A stretch of DNA of 64,000 bases, taken from positions 62,001 to 126,000 of the forward strand of contig NZ_CP025572.1 in NCBI RefSeq assembly GCF_018336975.1. The letters are read 5' to 3'. Source of the DNA: Marinomonas sp. CT5 (GTDB lineage: Bacteria > Pseudomonadota > Gammaproteobacteria > Pseudomonadales > Marinomonadaceae). A program made the translations under genes and the position numbers. The notes beneath the pieces are model-generated. The model ran no database searches and was not told the DNA's origin. It saw only the letters and a program-made list of their open reading frames with translations. Positions 9,136-19,565 of this stretch are shown one piece after another; the first letter of the stretch is position 1, and every line of letters starts with the position of its first letter.

Positions 9136-10100
9136 GCGGCTGGTCTCCCTTCGCGGTCCAATGGCGTATGACATTTTACTTGGCGATCAAGATCACCTTG
9201 GTTTGCCGGTTCCACTTTACGACAATGGTCGGTGGCATAAGGACAGCGTGGGCTAAGCAAACAGCCCGCTGGGCGATCATATTGACCCGGAACGACGCCA
9301 GGCAAGGCTTCAAGACGCGCTTTGCCAGAAGCCGATTCTGGCAAAGACGCCAGCAAGGCTTGAGTGTATGGATGCTTAGGCGTGCTGAATACTTCCGATG
9401 CTGGACCTGATTCGACAATCTGACCCGCATACATCACGATGACACGATGGGCGACTTCCGCCACAAGGGCTAAATCGTGAGTAATCAACACCAAGCCCAT
9501 TTGCTTCTTGCGTTGTAATTCGATCAATAGATCAATGATCTGTGCCTGAATGGTCACATCTAAGGCGGTTGTCGGCTCATCTGCGATCAATAAGCGTGGA
9601 TCACAGGCAATGGACATGGCAATCATCACACGCTGGCTCATGCCGCCTGACAGCTGATGAGGGTAATTGTCCAAACGCGATTCGGGGGCAGGAATGCCGA
9701 CTTGCGTTAATAGCTCGATGGCGCGTGTTTTTAGTTCTTTCTTGCTGCCGCCTTGGTGTGTTTTTAGTGCTTCCATGATCTGATAACCCACGGTGAAGCA
9801 TGGGTTAAGACTGGTCATCGGATCTTGGAAGATCATCGCGATGTCAGAGCCTGTTAGCTTACGACGTTGCTTTTCAGGCATGGACAGCAAATCTTGACCA
9901 TCAAAGGTCAGTTGCTCGGCGCTGACTTTGCCAGGGAAATCGATCAAGCCCATGATGGACAATGAACTTACACTCTTACCTGAGCCAGATTCCCCAACGA
10001 TGCCGAGAACTTCCCCTTCTTCGACCTTGTAACTGATGTTATCTACGGCGCGAAAATTGCCGAAGGTAACGCTTAAATTTTCCAATTGTAACAGTGACAT
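9132..10100 (-). CDS. dppD: Dipeptide ABC transporter ATP-binding protein DppD
   Basis: The partner ATPase of DppF, 322 residues. It carries Walker A GESGSGKS, the DppD/OppD-type signature LSGGMSQR, Walker B LLIADEP and the LITHDLALV switch. The C-terminal extension [15 protein letters not shown] again gives the cysteine cluster that in related peptide ATPases binds an iron-sulfur cluster. It starts 11 bases after dppC ends and overlaps dppF by four bases. Confidence 0.93.
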   Translation of the reverse strand: MSLLQLENLSVTFGNFRAVDNISYKVEEGEVLGIVGESGSGKSVSSLSIMGLIDFPGKVSAEQLTFDGQDLLSMPEKQRRKLTGSDIAMIFQDPMTSLNPCFTVGYQIMEALKTHQGGSKKELKTRAIELLTQVGIPAPESRLDNYPHQLSGGMSQRVMIAMSIACDPRLLIADEPTTALDVTIQAQIIDLLIELQRKKQMGLVLITHDLALVAEVAHRVIVMYAGQIVESGPASEVFSTPKHPYTQALLASLPESASGKARLEALPGVVPGQYDRPAGCLLSPRCPYATDHCRKVEPANQGDLDRQVKCHTPLDREGRPAA

Positions 10101-10111
10101 AACAACCTCTC

Positions 10112-11026
10112 TTACTGTTTCAACTTGGGATCAAGGGCATCACGTAAGCCATCACCCATGAGGTTAAACGCCAGTACTGTGATCAAAATCATCAAACCGG
10201 GGAAAGTAACGACCCACCAAGCACGCTGAACAAACTGCAAGGCATCGGCCAACATAGAACCCCATTCAGGGGTGGGGGGTTGTGCACCAAGACCAAGGAA
10301 GCCAAGCGCGGCCATATCCAGAATGGCGGACGAGAAACCAAGTGTCGCTTGCACGATCAAAGGCGCTAAACAGTTAGGTAAGATGCAGATAAACATCAAA
10401 CGTAATGGACTTGCACCAATCACACGGGAAGAGGTGACATAGTCCCGAGACATTTCTGCCATGGTGGCCGCACGAGTTAAACGTACATAATGCGGAAGTG
10501 AGACAATGGAAATCGCCAACGCCGCATTCACAATGCTTGGCCCTAAGATGGCAACGATGGCAATAGCCAATAACAAGCTTGGCATCGCCAACATGATATC
10601 GACGATACGCATGATGGCGGTGTCGATGATGCCTTTGAAATAACCGGCAATCAGACCGAGCAAAATACCCATCACCAAAGAGGCGGTAACCGCCACAATG
10701 CCAACGGCAATCGAAAGGCGCGAGCCATAAATCAAGCGAGAAAAAATATCTCGGCCCACATCATCAGTGCCTAAAACAAAAGACCAGTTACCGCCTTCTA
10801 ACCAAGCTGGTGGCAATAACAGTGCATCACGGTACTGGTCAGACGGTGAATGTGGTGCCACAAAATTAGCAAACACCGCCATGAAGCAAATAATGGCAAT
10901 GACCACCAAGCCAGCTACCGCACCTTTGTTGCTGCTGAAATAATACCAAAACTCTTGCAGTGGCGTCATTGGTACTGGTGCGGTCAATTTAATGTCTGTC
11001 GTGGACGTTTCTGTAGATGTTGTCAT
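10112..11026 (-). CDS. dppC: Dipeptide ABC transporter permease DppC
   Basis: An inner-membrane permease of 304 residues with an N-terminal OppC-type anchor helix (about 34-55) and a BPD_transp_1 domain of five helices. It includes [24 protein letters not shown] sequence near residues 85-105, diagnostic of DppC/OppC, and the coupling motif [15 protein letters not shown]. It pairs with DppB to form the peptide channel, and is followed closely by dppD. Confidence 0.93.
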   Translation of the reverse strand: MTTSTETSTTDIKLTAPVPMTPLQEFWYYFSSNKGAVAGLVVIAIICFMAVFANFVAPHSPSDQYRDALLLPPAWLEGGNWSFVLGTDDVGRDIFSRLIYGSRLSIAVGIVAVTASLVMGILLGLIAGYFKGIIDTAIMRIVDIMLAMPSLLLAIAIVAILGPSIVNAALAISIVSLPHYVRLTRAATMAEMSRDYVTSSRVIGASPLRLMFICILPNCLAPLIVQATLGFSSAILDMAALGFLGLGAQPPTPEWGSMLADALQFVQRAWWVVTFPGLMILITVLAFNLMGDGLRDALDPKLKQ

Positions 11027-11037
11027 AAAACGCCTCC

Positions 11038-12048
11038 TTATCGGCTGTGTCGAATTCGTGGGTTAACAATGCCGTAAGTGATATCTACCAAAAGATTCAC
11101 GACAATGATGATACAAGCGACAATCAGAATACCGCCTTGAACAACAGGGTAATCTCGGCGTCCAATGGACTCGATCAACCATTTACCAATGCCTGGCCAA
11201 GCAAACACGGTTTCCGTCAAAATCGCACCGGATAACAAAATACCCACTTGCAGACCGATAACGGTAATTACGGGAATCAAGGCGTTACGCAGTGCGTGAA
11301 TCACGATGACTCGCCAAGGAGCAATGCCTTTGGCGCGAGCGGTACGAATGTAATCTTCGCTTAAGACTTCCAACATGGAAGAACGTGTCATACGGGCGAT
11401 AACCGCCATAGGAATGGTGCCGAGAACAATACTGGGCAAGATCAGATGCGAAACGGCAGAAGAAAACGCGCCTTCTTCACCTGATAATAATGAATCAATT
11501 AACATGAAGCCGGTGACGTCGTCGATCCAATACACCACGTCGATCCGGCCGGACACGGGCGTCCACCCCAAATTAACGGAAAACACCAACATCAATAACA
11601 ATGCCCACCAGAATATAGGCATGGAATACCCAGTCAGGGAAAAAGTCATCACCGAATGGTCTATCACGGTGCCGCGTTTTACTGCGGCAAAAATTCCAGC
11701 TGGTAAGCCAACAAGAATGGCGAAAATGGCGGCACAAACGGCCAATTCAATTGTGGCTGGAAACAGAGTTAGAAATTCTTTCATTACCGGTTCTCTGGTA
11801 ATGAGGGAGTTGCCTAAGTCACCTTGCAATACGCCAGTGACATAGTGGAAATATTGAACGTATAGCGGCTTGTCAAACCCCAGCTGGGCGCTCAACTCGG
11901 CATGGCGTTCTGCGCTCACGCCACGCTCACCGGCCATGACTTCGATTGGGTCACCAGGAATTAAGCGAATAAGGGTAAAAGTCAGCAAGGTAATCCCGAT
12001 AAAGGTCGGAATGACAAGGCTTAAACGACGAAAGATAAATTGGAACAT
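11038..12048 (-). CDS. dppB: Dipeptide ABC transporter permease DppB
   Basis: A 336-residue inner-membrane permease matching DppB (339 in E. coli). It begins MFQFIFRRLSLVIPTFIGITLLTF, the usual first span, followed by LIPGDPIEVMAGERGVS. The coupling region reads RTARAKGIAPWRVIVIHALRN. It is separated from dppA by 264 bases that contain a hairpin and a dispersed repeat, so its expression may be lower than that of the binding protein. Confidence 0.93.
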   Translation of the reverse strand: MFQFIFRRLSLVIPTFIGITLLTFTLIRLIPGDPIEVMAGERGVSAERHAELSAQLGFDKPLYVQYFHYVTGVLQGDLGNSLITREPVMKEFLTLFPATIELAVCAAIFAILVGLPAGIFAAVKRGTVIDHSVMTFSLTGYSMPIFWWALLLMLVFSVNLGWTPVSGRIDVVYWIDDVTGFMLIDSLLSGEEGAFSSAVSHLILPSIVLGTIPMAVIARMTRSSMLEVLSEDYIRTARAKGIAPWRVIVIHALRNALIPVITVIGLQVGILLSGAILTETVFAWPGIGKWLIESIGRRDYPVVQGGILIVACIIIVVNLLVDITYGIVNPRIRHSR

Positions 12049-12100
12049 AAAGGACGAGCTCTCTTGAGATATTAGATGATCGAGCGTTGAGCTCGGTCAG

Positions 12101-12138
12101 CAAAGCACTTACTCACGTCCCAGCGAGTAAGTGCTTTG
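12101..12138 (-). terminator. Hairpin between dppA and dppB
   Basis: A perfect 14 bp inverted repeat (12101-12114 with 12125-12138) and 10-base loop. No U-tract follows, so an mRNA-stabilising or attenuating role after dppA is more likely than full termination. Confidence 0.55.
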
Positions 12139-12152
12139 AGTCCTTCGCACGA

Positions 12153-12288
12153 CTACTGTGCTTACCAATACTTTGTTAAAAATAGACTCGAAATGCTCAT
12201 TTATAACCCATAAACTCTGCTTTCTTGTCTCTTTTTTCTCGTCTTGGCTTCGCTCGTGACGTCGTGAAAAGGCCTCATTTTGTTTAGT
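12153..12288. repeat. Dispersed intergenic repeat, copy 1
   Basis: Sequence between dppA and dppB aligns with 43249-43376. Shared blocks include CTACTG, AAATGCTCATTTATAA, TAAACTC-GCTTT, CTTCGCTCGTGACG and CATTTTG-TTAGTC, with the same order and near-equal spacing. Nine-base inverted repeats (12139-12147 and 12290-12298) bracket this copy. No protein is encoded. Confidence 0.7.
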
Positions 12289-12312
12289 CCGAAGGACTTA
12301 CTTCTACATCAA

Positions 12313-13905
12313 TTATTTACTAACGTTGTAGAAGTAGTGACCGCCAAGTGGGTCAATTTTGTAGCCTTTCACTTCTTTACGAATTGGTTCATATACCACT
12401 GAGTGAGCGATCGTGATCCAAGGCGCTTCGCGTTTGAAAACTACCTGAGATTCTTCGTAAAGCTTAGTACGCTCGGCTTTATCAGAGGTTTGTTTTGCTT
12501 TTAGTAGTAAGTCGTTGAACTCTTCGTTACACCATTGTGCACGGTTAGAACCGCCAACGCCGTCACAGCCAAGCAATACGTATAGGAAGTTATCTGGGTC
12601 ACCATTATCACCAGTCCAGCCTAGCAATACGGTATCGTGCTCACCTTTTTTAGAGCGGTTTAGGTATTCGCCCCATTCGTAAGAAACGATGTCGGCTTTT
12701 ACGCCAACTTTAGACCAGTCTTCTTGCATGATTTCAGCCATACGACGCGCATTTGGGTTGTATGGACGTTGTACTGGCATGGCCCAGATGTTGGTTGAGA
12801 AACCATCAGGGTAACCCGCTTCAGCAAGTAATTTCTTCGCTTTTACAGGGTCGTATGGGTAATCCACAACGTTTTTGTTGTAAGACCACATAGTCGGTGG
12901 AATCGGGTTCTTAGCAACTTTACCTGCGCCTTGGAAGACCGCATCAATGATCGCACTTTTATCCGTTGCTAAGCTTAGAGCCTGGCGAACACGAGGGTCA
13001 GTGAATGGTTTTTTCTGAGTGTTAAACGCTAAGTAACCCACGTTTAGGCCTTCTTGGCTCATCAAATTGATGTTTGGATCCGCTTCCATTTGCTTAAGGT
13101 CAGCTGGGTTTGGATATGGCATAACATCACACTCGCCCGCTTTTAGTTTCGCATAACGAACGGAAGCATCTGGCGTGATTGAGAAAACAAGACGATCGAT
13201 TTCTGCTTTACCTTTCCAGTAGTCTTTAAACGCTGTGTAGCGGATCAAAGAGTCTTTTTGATACTGAACTTTTTGGAAAGGACCTGTTGCGACAGGGTCA
13301 AGATCTAGCTTTTCAGGTGTGCCTTTTTTCATGTAGAAATCGGCTTGTTCTTTAGAAAAGATAGAGGCGAAGTCCATGGCAAGGTTAGCAATGAATGGCG
13401 CTTCTGGTTTGGTCAACACAAACTTCACAGTGTAATCGTCAATCTTCTCGATTTTCTTGATGAGTGTGTCCATGCCCATGCCAGTGAAGTACTCATAAGA
13501 GCCGCCAGAAACATTGTGGTAAGGGTTGTCTTTATTACCTTGGCGATCGAATGTGAAGATCACATCATCGGCATTAAAATCACGTGTTGGTTTGAAATCT
13601 TTAGAAGAGTGAAATTTCACCCCTTTGCGCAAATGGAAAGTGTATTCAAGGCCATCGCTAGATACGTCATAGCTGGTTGCCAAACCTGGTTCCGTTTCTG
13701 TGGTCCCCAGTTTGAATTCAACTAGACGGTTAAACATGTTTTTAGAGGTCGCGTCGAATGTCGTACCAGAGGTATAAAATGCTGGGTTAAAGCCCTCTGG
13801 ACTACCTTCTGAACAATAAACCAGTGTTGTTGCGGCGTGAGCAGTGGTGCTGATTGCTCCAGCAGCCATAAGTGCAAGCGTCAGTTTTGCTAACCCTTTT
13901 TTCAT
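12313..13905 (-). CDS. dppA: Periplasmic dipeptide-binding protein DppA
   Basis: A family-5 solute-binding protein of 530 residues with a signal peptide cut near ATTAHA-type residues 22-24. The mature start TLVYCSEGSPEGFNP and FNRLVEFKLGTTE closely resemble E. coli DppA, making a dipeptide (or heme/ALA-capable) ligand more likely than an oligopeptide or nickel. It is first in dppABCDF. A 522-base gap upstream should hold the operon promoter. Confidence 0.93.
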   Translation of the reverse strand: MKKGLAKLTLALMAAGAISTTAHAATTLVYCSEGSPEGFNPAFYTSGTTFDATSKNMFNRLVEFKLGTTETEPGLATSYDVSSDGLEYTFHLRKGVKFHSSKDFKPTRDFNADDVIFTFDRQGNKDNPYHNVSGGSYEYFTGMGMDTLIKKIEKIDDYTVKFVLTKPEAPFIANLAMDFASIFSKEQADFYMKKGTPEKLDLDPVATGPFQKVQYQKDSLIRYTAFKDYWKGKAEIDRLVFSITPDASVRYAKLKAGECDVMPYPNPADLKQMEADPNINLMSQEGLNVGYLAFNTQKKPFTDPRVRQALSLATDKSAIIDAVFQGAGKVAKNPIPPTMWSYNKNVVDYPYDPVKAKKLLAEAGYPDGFSTNIWAMPVQRPYNPNARRMAEIMQEDWSKVGVKADIVSYEWGEYLNRSKKGEHDTVLLGWTGDNGDPDNFLYVLLGCDGVGGSNRAQWCNEEFNDLLLKAKQTSDKAERTKLYEESQVVFKREAPWITIAHSVVYEPIRKEVKGYKIDPLGGHYFYNVSK

Positions 13906-14042
13906 TGTAACTCTCCATTGGCATAATTATATTCGTGTTGAACACGTGGGAAGTCGAATCAAGGTATTCGTTACTTTTGTGATTATCTTGGGTAGGTTAA
14001 GAGCCTTCTTTTTAGTTCGAGTCTTTTACAGTTCTAAAAACA

Positions 14043-14075
14043 AACCCCATCCAAACTCCTAGTTCGAATGGGGTT
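14043..14075. repeat. Hairpin upstream of dppA
   Basis: Fifteen-base arms (14043-14057, 14061-14075) pair with two mismatches around a 3-base loop. It lies 138 bases upstream of the dppA start on the transcribed side; it could be a terminator for readthrough from the dehydrogenase gene or part of the dpp leader. Confidence 0.45.
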
Positions 14076-14375
14076 GCTCTGCCTCGTCCCTGAGCCCCCT
14101 TTAGCTATAAATCATGTCTCTAAATAATCAGAAACATCAAAAACAGCGTCTTTGAAGATTACTCAAGCCAATTTAAATAACCAATCGAAATAACGATATG
14201 GCCTATACGTGTAATGAATACAGAATTTCTATAAAGAAGCGGAAGCCTTGAGAGCAAAGGTTTTGCAGGAAAAAATATAAGTAAGCAATATGGAAAAAAA
14301 GAGATGTTTTTTTATTGAGAAGTTTAAAAAAGGCATTTCATGGGGGAAGATAAACTGCTTTTTGGCCTATTAGGA

Positions 14376-14415
14376 AGGCTGTTTAATGCGCCTATATAGA
14401 CACATTAAACAACCT
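14376..14415 (-). terminator. Hairpin just past the dehydrogenase gene
   Basis: Thirteen-base arms (14376-14388 and 14403-14415, one mismatch) begin 13 bases after the stop codon. The U-tract is poor, so efficiency as a terminator is uncertain. Confidence 0.45.
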
Positions 14416-14427
14416 ATCAAGGACAAA

Positions 14428-15297
14428 TTACGCTTTGTTATCGAGTGCTTTTATTAAAACAGAGGTGTCTTGGCGACCTCGTCCTTCTGCCATAAGTACT
14501 TGGTAGTCTTCATCCACTGCTTTCGTTAATGGAAGTTTGACTCCCATCTTTTCAGCTTGAGCAAGACACAACCCTAAATCTTTGTGCATCCATTCAATCG
14601 CGAAGCCGAAGTCGAATTCGTCTTTTGCCATGGTTTCTCCACGGTTCTCTAATTGCCAAGAGCCAGCGGCGCCATGTTTTAGTGTTTCAACCAATGAAGC
14701 AATGTCTAAACCGGCTTTCTGGGCAAAACGAATCCCTTCAGATAAACCAGATAAGACACCAGCAATAAGAATTTGGTTGACCATCTTAGCTACCTGACCA
14801 CTCCCCACAGGGCCCATTAAGCTGGTGGCTTTCGCGTAGCAATCTAATACCGGTTGGGCGCTCTCTAAGTCGCTTTGTGATCCACCAATCATGACCGTTA
14901 ATACGCCGTTTACCGCGCCAGCTTGGCCGCCTGAAACAGGAGCATCCATAAAGTGACAGCCACGTTCTTGTGCCGCTTGATGTAGTTCTTTGGCGACTTC
15001 TGCGGAGGCTGTGGTGTGATCAATAAACAAAGTGCCGGCTTTGGCAAGCTGGAAGGCGCCTTCTGGTCCTAAATACACAGCACGTAAATCGTCGTCATTA
15101 CCTACGCAAGTTAAAACAATGTCGGCATCTTGTGCGGCAATCGCTGGAGTCGTTGCGAAAGTTCCTGTGTATTCCTCACACCAGTTTTGCGCTTTTTGAG
15201 TTGATCGATTGAAAACCACAACAGTATGGCCTGCTTTACTAACATGCCCAGCCATTGGGTAGCCCATGGTTCCTAATCCAATGAAGCTTACTTTCAT
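14428..15297 (-). CDS. NAD(P)-dependent beta-hydroxyacid dehydrogenase (3-hydroxyisobutyrate dehydrogenase / tartronate semialdehyde reductase family)
   Basis: The 289 residues form a Rossmann domain starting VSFIGLGTMGYPMAG (dinucleotide motif), the substrate-binding signature DAPVSGGQAGA near 120, the catalytic lysine region GQVAKMVNQ near 170 and HKDLGLCL near 237. These identify the GarR/GlxR/MmsB superfamily, which oxidises or reduces 3-hydroxy acids. Sequence alone does not separate tartronate semialdehyde reductase from 3-hydroxyisobutyrate dehydrogenase, and no glyoxylate or valine pathway genes adjoin it. Confidence 0.85.
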   Translation of the reverse strand: MKVSFIGLGTMGYPMAGHVSKAGHTVVVFNRSTQKAQNWCEEYTGTFATTPAIAAQDADIVLTCVGNDDDLRAVYLGPEGAFQLAKAGTLFIDHTTASAEVAKELHQAAQERGCHFMDAPVSGGQAGAVNGVLTVMIGGSQSDLESAQPVLDCYAKATSLMGPVGSGQVAKMVNQILIAGVLSGLSEGIRFAQKAGLDIASLVETLKHGAAGSWQLENRGETMAKDEFDFGFAIEWMHKDLGLCLAQAEKMGVKLPLTKAVDEDYQVLMAEGRGRQDTSVLIKALDNKA

Positions 15298-15742
15298 TGC
15301 TTTTCTCCTTAACTGCGTTTGTTCGAATTGGTTTAAATCATACGCGTTTAACTATGAATTACGAGATACAAAAAAGAAGGAAATTGAGCATACAGATAGG
15401 AGAAATTCGCCAAATATCGGCCTACTTGCGGTGTTTTTTACGGTTTTTGCTTTATTGTATTTTTCCACCCTACCCTGTGGATAACTTTGTGCAAGAAAAG
15501 TACAGCGATCGATTATTTCGTTGAAAAGCGTTTATCCGCGAATAATCGTGCATAATTTATACGATTTTCATTCTTTCCTTTTGTTATTGATGGGGTTATA
15601 CCTTCTGTCAATACCTAAGAGTAAATAGTGGCTAAAAAGCGTCTTAAACCATCTCGTCCGTTAAGATTGATTTGTTTTTAAACAAGACGCTTTTTATAGG
15701 GAGGTATTTAATATTAAATCCATTTAAAACAATAGATTAGAT
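15298..15742. other. Gene-free spacer with a single DnaA-box-like 9-mer
   Basis: The 445-base gap shows no convincing protein-coding frame. It contains one TGTGGATAA at 15476-15484 and the terminator hairpin listed separately. The remainder is AT-rich and unassigned. Confidence 0.45.
15633..15696 (-). terminator. Terminator downstream of the SGNH hydrolase
   Basis: Exact 13 bp arms (15633-15645 and 15684-15696) of the form A-run/GC/T-run, so either strand ends in CTTTTTA. It lies past the esterase stop on the minus strand. The loop is long (38 bases). Confidence 0.65.
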
Positions 15743-16363
15743 CTAAACGTAGGTTTTTATCAAAGAGTAAATAGCTTTTGCCAACTGCTCGTTTCCTTGG
15801 GTTCCTAAATGTACACCGTCTATCTCACTGGGCTGTAAAACCCCTGCAGCATTAAGAAAAATACATTGGTTATGAGTGGCGACATCTTGGTAGTACTGGT
15901 GAAAATGTTGAGACTTTTCAATGGCTCCGTGAAAACTTTCAGCGATAGACCCCGTTGGGGATAAAATATTTGGTGGGGCAACAATCACAAGGGTTGGCGC
16001 GGGAAAATCGTTATCATTTGGTATTCTTGACTTCTCGATCAGTTTCTCTATACCTTTTGCTGCTTCATAGGCACCAACATGAAAGTGTCGCTTCAAATCA
16101 TTGGTGCCCAGCATCAAGATTAAAATATCAACTGGACCAAATGTTTCTAACGCAGCTTGAAGGTAGGTAAGGCCATTTCTGCCTTCTAAGAAGGGGTCAT
16201 TCCAGATGGTCGTTCTGCCAGGTAATCCAAAGTTAATGACTTGATGTTGTTGGCCTAATAATTCATTGAGTATGGTTGGCCAGCGTAGATGTTTTGGATA
16301 ACGTCCACCATTGGGTATGCGTCCCCAAGTAAGGGAATCCCCGTAACATAAAATAGTCGCCAT
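15743..16363 (-). CDS. SGNH/GDSL-family esterase
   Basis: A hydrolase of about 206 residues with no signal peptide. SGNH blocks are visible: GDSLTWG (block I, catalytic Ser), GLPGRTT (II), LGTNDLK (III, Asn) and DGVHLG (V, Asp and His). It resembles small cytosolic arylesterases/acyl-esterases. I chose ATG 16363, with AAGGAG six bases upstream; an upstream ATG at 16393 lacks such a site. Its natural ester is unknown, and the neighbours give no clue. Confidence 0.85.
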   Translation of the reverse strand: MATILCYGDSLTWGRIPNGGRYPKHLRWPTILNELLGQQHQVINFGLPGRTTIWNDPFLEGRNGLTYLQAALETFGPVDILILMLGTNDLKRHFHVGAYEAAKGIEKLIEKSRIPNDNDFPAPTLVIVAPPNILSPTGSIAESFHGAIEKSQHFHQYYQDVATHNQCIFLNAAGVLQPSEIDGVHLGTQGNEQLAKAIYSLIKTYV

Positions 16364-16469
16364 GATGTGCTCCTTGCATTCGTTATGAGTCATTCAATAG
16401 TGTAGTTAATAAGTGGCAATCTATTCACCGATTTGACGCAAAATTTTGGACATTTCTATAAACATAAAA

Positions 16470-16501
16470 AAATCCCACACTAGATAGTTAGTGTGGGATT
16501 T
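16470..16501 (-). terminator. Terminator of the 16527-18512 chemoreceptor gene
   Basis: Perfect 13 bp arms (16470-16482, 16489-16501), a 6-base loop and a seven-T tract on the minus strand: a textbook intrinsic terminator. Confidence 0.88.
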
Positions 16502-16526
16502 CAGCGTTACTCTAGGCTAGAGTGCT

Positions 16527-18512
16527 TTATTTCAAAGCATTGAGTCGATTGGCGATGGCGTCGATTTCTTGGCTCATGCGGCTAAGTTGACTCGAGTCGC
16601 TGGCATTACTTCCAGTGAGTTCTTGTAATCGAGAGACAAACTGGCTCAAATCCTGTGATACTTTTTGCTGTTCACCAGCGGCCACGGATATCTGTGTGGC
16701 CTGATCAGTGATTTGAGAGAAAGCACTTACTACTTGTTGCAAGTGACTAGCGGTTGACTCAGCCGTTTCTACCGCTCGTATGGTTTCGCTGTGGCCCAAC
16801 TCCATGGAGCTGACAGATTCTTTTGACGCAATCTGTAGACGCCCTAGCACTTGTTCTATTTCTACGGCAGAGCTCTCACTCTTCGCGGCAAGGTTACGCA
16901 CTTCATCCGCTACCACGGCAAAGCCCCGACCCGTTTCACCTGCTCGGGCGGCTTCTATGGCTGCGTTTAGTGCAAGTAAGTTCGTTTGTTCGGCAATATC
17001 ACGAATCACTCCTAGCATGCCATTGGCACGACGACTATCTTCATCTAACTTGAGAATATTAGTTTGTGCTTGTGTCATGGCATTGGTGAGAGAACGCATG
17101 GTTTCGATGACGGTATTCATTTCATCACCACTACTACGGACATCTTGATGTATACGCTCAACGGTTTCTCGGGTTTCGTTGGCATACATGGCTACGTCGT
17201 GAGAGGTGGCGCCTAGCTCTTCTGTAGCGGCCGCTAATGTGGTGTTTTCATCACTTAGACTGTTGGCTTTGTCCAAGAAGTCGTTGCTGAAGGTGCTTAG
17301 ACGGCCTGCATCTTCTACTAGATTGGCCGATTCAATATGAATCTGTTCGAGTAATTTTTTCAGTTTATCGCCATACGCATTCACTGCTTGACGCAAATCA
17401 CCTAATTCGTTCAACGTGCCAACGTCCAATTTCTCGGTACTACCACCATCGGCCAGCTCTTGAATTTGCTGTGTGGTTTGAGTGATTTTGCCAAGTAAGC
17501 TACGGAAGTAGGAAATGGCAATAATACTAACGATGATTAACAAGGCACCAATTACTATCATCAGGAATAAGCCCATGCTTTGAGCTATTTCCGTCATTCT
17601 TTCTTTTGGTACGACTAAGCCAATGGTCCAACCTGTTTGTGGGTGTTTGATTAAATCCACATACGCTGCACCATCTAGGATCGCATCGTGATCAAGAGAG
17701 ATAACTTGTTCTGCATTGCTGATATTTTTCAGCGCTGGTTTTAACCATGGAAGCTGGTTGCCAAGTTCTGTTGCCGTTAGCATGCTGCCATCGCTATTCA
17801 CCAAATTGGCTTTTCCTTTTGGGAAGCTTAATACTTGCCCTGTTTGATCAATAGCGAAAACATAACCTTGATTTTCAATACCGTATTGTTCGAGAGACTT
17901 GGTAACACCATCGAGCATCATATCGACTGTAGTAACACCGATGAATTTATTATTGTCTTTCATTGGAATGGTACACGTCACCATAGGAATCTTGGTAACG
18001 GGGTCAATGTAAGCTTCCGACCAAGCACACAGCTTTGATGAAGAGGTTTTGCCAACGGTGTACCACGGCTCATTGTGGTAGCCTGATCCCGCCGGATCAT
18101 TATAGTCATCAAGGTAGTTCATCTTAGAACCATCGCGTCCCCAAAAGAAGCTGCGGCGCTCTGTTCCTGGTGTGAACGCATTTGGCTCTGGCCAAATCCC
18201 GCCACCGGCAATACTTTTGTCATCGTGATTACTAATAATGCTAGGAAAAAGTTTTTTGAAGAGGGCTTCTTCTTTGGGAAGTTGAGAGCCTGCTAAGGCG
18301 AGAGTACTGGTGAGGAGTTGAATTTTTTCTAATTTAGCGCTGAGTAATTCGGTTAAGCCTTTTTGGTTTACTGAGATTTGTCTTTGCCGTTCGGCTGTTA
18401 GATCGGGTTTTACTTTGGTTTCTATCACTATATAAATACTGGCGAGAGCAAGTAGGAGAATGGCCACTAAACCAATATTAATCTGTTGCCGAATTCTAAT
18501 AGGTGATTTCAT
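16527..18512 (-). CDS. Methyl-accepting chemotaxis protein with periplasmic dCache-type sensor
   Basis: A transmembrane chemoreceptor of 661 residues: TM1 at about 12-30, a large periplasmic sensor (about 35-300) that looks dCache-like ([20 protein letters not shown] and [10 protein letters not shown] match the membrane-distal pocket), TM2 at about 312-335, HAMP, and the signalling hairpin whose tip contains [19 protein letters not shown]. The sensor's ligand is probably an amino acid or small organic molecule, but it cannot be read from sequence. Monocistronic, with its own terminator. Confidence 0.92.
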   Translation of the reverse strand: MKSPIRIRQQINIGLVAILLLALASIYIVIETKVKPDLTAERQRQISVNQKGLTELLSAKLEKIQLLTSTLALAGSQLPKEEALFKKLFPSIISNHDDKSIAGGGIWPEPNAFTPGTERRSFFWGRDGSKMNYLDDYNDPAGSGYHNEPWYTVGKTSSSKLCAWSEAYIDPVTKIPMVTCTIPMKDNNKFIGVTTVDMMLDGVTKSLEQYGIENQGYVFAIDQTGQVLSFPKGKANLVNSDGSMLTATELGNQLPWLKPALKNISNAEQVISLDHDAILDGAAYVDLIKHPQTGWTIGLVVPKERMTEIAQSMGLFLMIVIGALLIIVSIIAISYFRSLLGKITQTTQQIQELADGGSTEKLDVGTLNELGDLRQAVNAYGDKLKKLLEQIHIESANLVEDAGRLSTFSNDFLDKANSLSDENTTLAAATEELGATSHDVAMYANETRETVERIHQDVRSSGDEMNTVIETMRSLTNAMTQAQTNILKLDEDSRRANGMLGVIRDIAEQTNLLALNAAIEAARAGETGRGFAVVADEVRNLAAKSESSAVEIEQVLGRLQIASKESVSSMELGHSETIRAVETAESTASHLQQVVSAFSQITDQATQISVAAGEQQKVSQDLSQFVSRLQELTGSNASDSSQLSRMSQEIDAIANRLNALK

Positions 18513-18671
18513 ATTAACCTCATTCTATACAACACGGGTAAGGGAATATAAGACAATAGTCTTATATAAATAGAGAGGGCAAGAATATTTTTTATATAAT
18601 CCATATAAAGGTGTTCTCCTTTTTAATGTCCATAATGGAATTCTGATCATAAATTTCTTGGTTAGATATTA

Positions 18672-19421
18672 CTAATACAATATTTCAACGTTTTGATAAT
18701 TTAAAAAACTTAATAAGGACGAAGACGGTTTGTGGTCGGTAATGACGCAATCGTAATCGTTCATTTTTCCCCATAAGCAGCGGGACTCGGTATCGAATTT
18801 TGTGCTGTCGATCACTAAAATTCGGTAATGACAATGTTCCACTAACGCTTCTCTTGCCATGACTTCGTCGTCGGTAAAATCAAATAAATGCCCTTGTTTG
18901 TTCGCCGCGGCAACAGAAAAAATGCCTATATCTGCTCGGTAACGCTGAAAAAAGCGCATGGCGTCGCCACCGATGACGTCTTGGTCTCGCATTCTGACCC
19001 TGCCACCTGAAATAGTCAGCTCACAATCAGGGTGCTCGCATAAATTACGTGCCGCATGAAGGTTAGTGGTCATGACTTGCAAGCCCTGAAAATCGGCCAG
19101 TCGATTAGCAACTTCCGCGACAGTAGAGCCGCTACCAAGGAAAATAGACTGATAGTCAGCCAGCTTACTCGCACACAGGTCGGCTATATATTTTTTGCCA
19201 GCGGCATGGCGGATTCGTCTTTGATCAAAGCTGATATTCTCCCGATGAGGAAATGGGATCACTTCACCGTGGCTGCGCAATACTAAGCCTTTTTCGGCTA
19301 ATAGCCTGATATCCGAACGAACGGTTTGTACTGAAACCGAAAATTTGTCAGCGACCGCTTGTAGTGTTTGGCGTCCTTGTTTATTGACCCATTGCACAAT
19401 TTCATAGTGGCGCTTATTCAC
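18672..19421 (-). CDS. DeoR/GlpR-family transcriptional regulator
   Basis: The 249 residues have an N-terminal DeoR winged helix (LQAVADKFSVSVQTVRSDIRLLAEKGLVLRSHG, about 19-53) and the sugar-phosphate-sensing isomerase-like domain (LGSGSTVAEVA, MTTNL, ISGGRVR). DeoR proteins usually respond to a phosphorylated sugar or polyol. It is divergent from the 19566-25391 transport/phosphatase operon and is its probable repressor, supporting a phosphorylated ligand. Confidence 0.88.
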   Translation of the reverse strand: MNKRHYEIVQWVNKQGRQTLQAVADKFSVSVQTVRSDIRLLAEKGLVLRSHGEVIPFPHRENISFDQRRIRHAAGKKYIADLCASKLADYQSIFLGSGSTVAEVANRLADFQGLQVMTTNLHAARNLCEHPDCELTISGGRVRMRDQDVIGGDAMRFFQRYRADIGIFSVAAANKQGHLFDFTDDEVMAREALVEHCHYRILVIDSTKFDTESRCLWGKMNDYDCVITDHKPSSSLLSFLNYQNVEILY

Positions 19422-19460
19422 TTGCTGTCACCTTTGTCGTCACTCTTTTTTGTTGGTGGT

Positions 19461-19503
19461 TTTCGAAACGAAAGCTACTTTGTATTAAACGAAAGTTTTT
19501 CGT
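19461..19503. promoter_or_regulatory. Candidate DeoR-family operators
   Basis: The divergent intergenic region has repeated TTTCG/CGAAA elements: TTTCGAAACGAAA at 19461-19473 and AAACGAAAGTTTTTCGT at 19487-19503. CGAAA-type inverted repeats are common in GlpR/DeoR operators. Their location between regulator and target operon supports this, but binding is inference. Confidence 0.45.
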
Positions 19504-19565
19504 CACTATAGTGTCAAACTATGTCGGTATTGTTGCAGCTCACTTATTCAAAAGAGAGTTTCACC

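Larger units (their letters stand above)
13906..14427. other. Gene-free spacer upstream of dppA
   Basis: No credible gene is present in these 522 bases. The region contains two hairpins (14043-14075 and 14376-14415, listed separately) and AT-rich sequence that presumably includes the dpp promoter. No operator was recognised. Confidence 0.5.

Noticed and set aside
11375..11845. A 156-residue plus-strand frame antisense to dppB
   Set aside because: dppB has clear permease motifs on the minus strand; no ribosome site or family match for the antisense frame.
15476..15484. TGTGGATAA matches the DnaA box 9-mer
   Set aside because: A single box with no clustered repeats, no dnaA or gidA gene and no replication genes; not an origin.
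16780..17148. A 122-residue plus-strand frame inside a chemoreceptor gene
   Set aside because: Antisense shadow of the signalling tip of the 16527-18512 gene, and the same pattern recurs in the other chemoreceptors.
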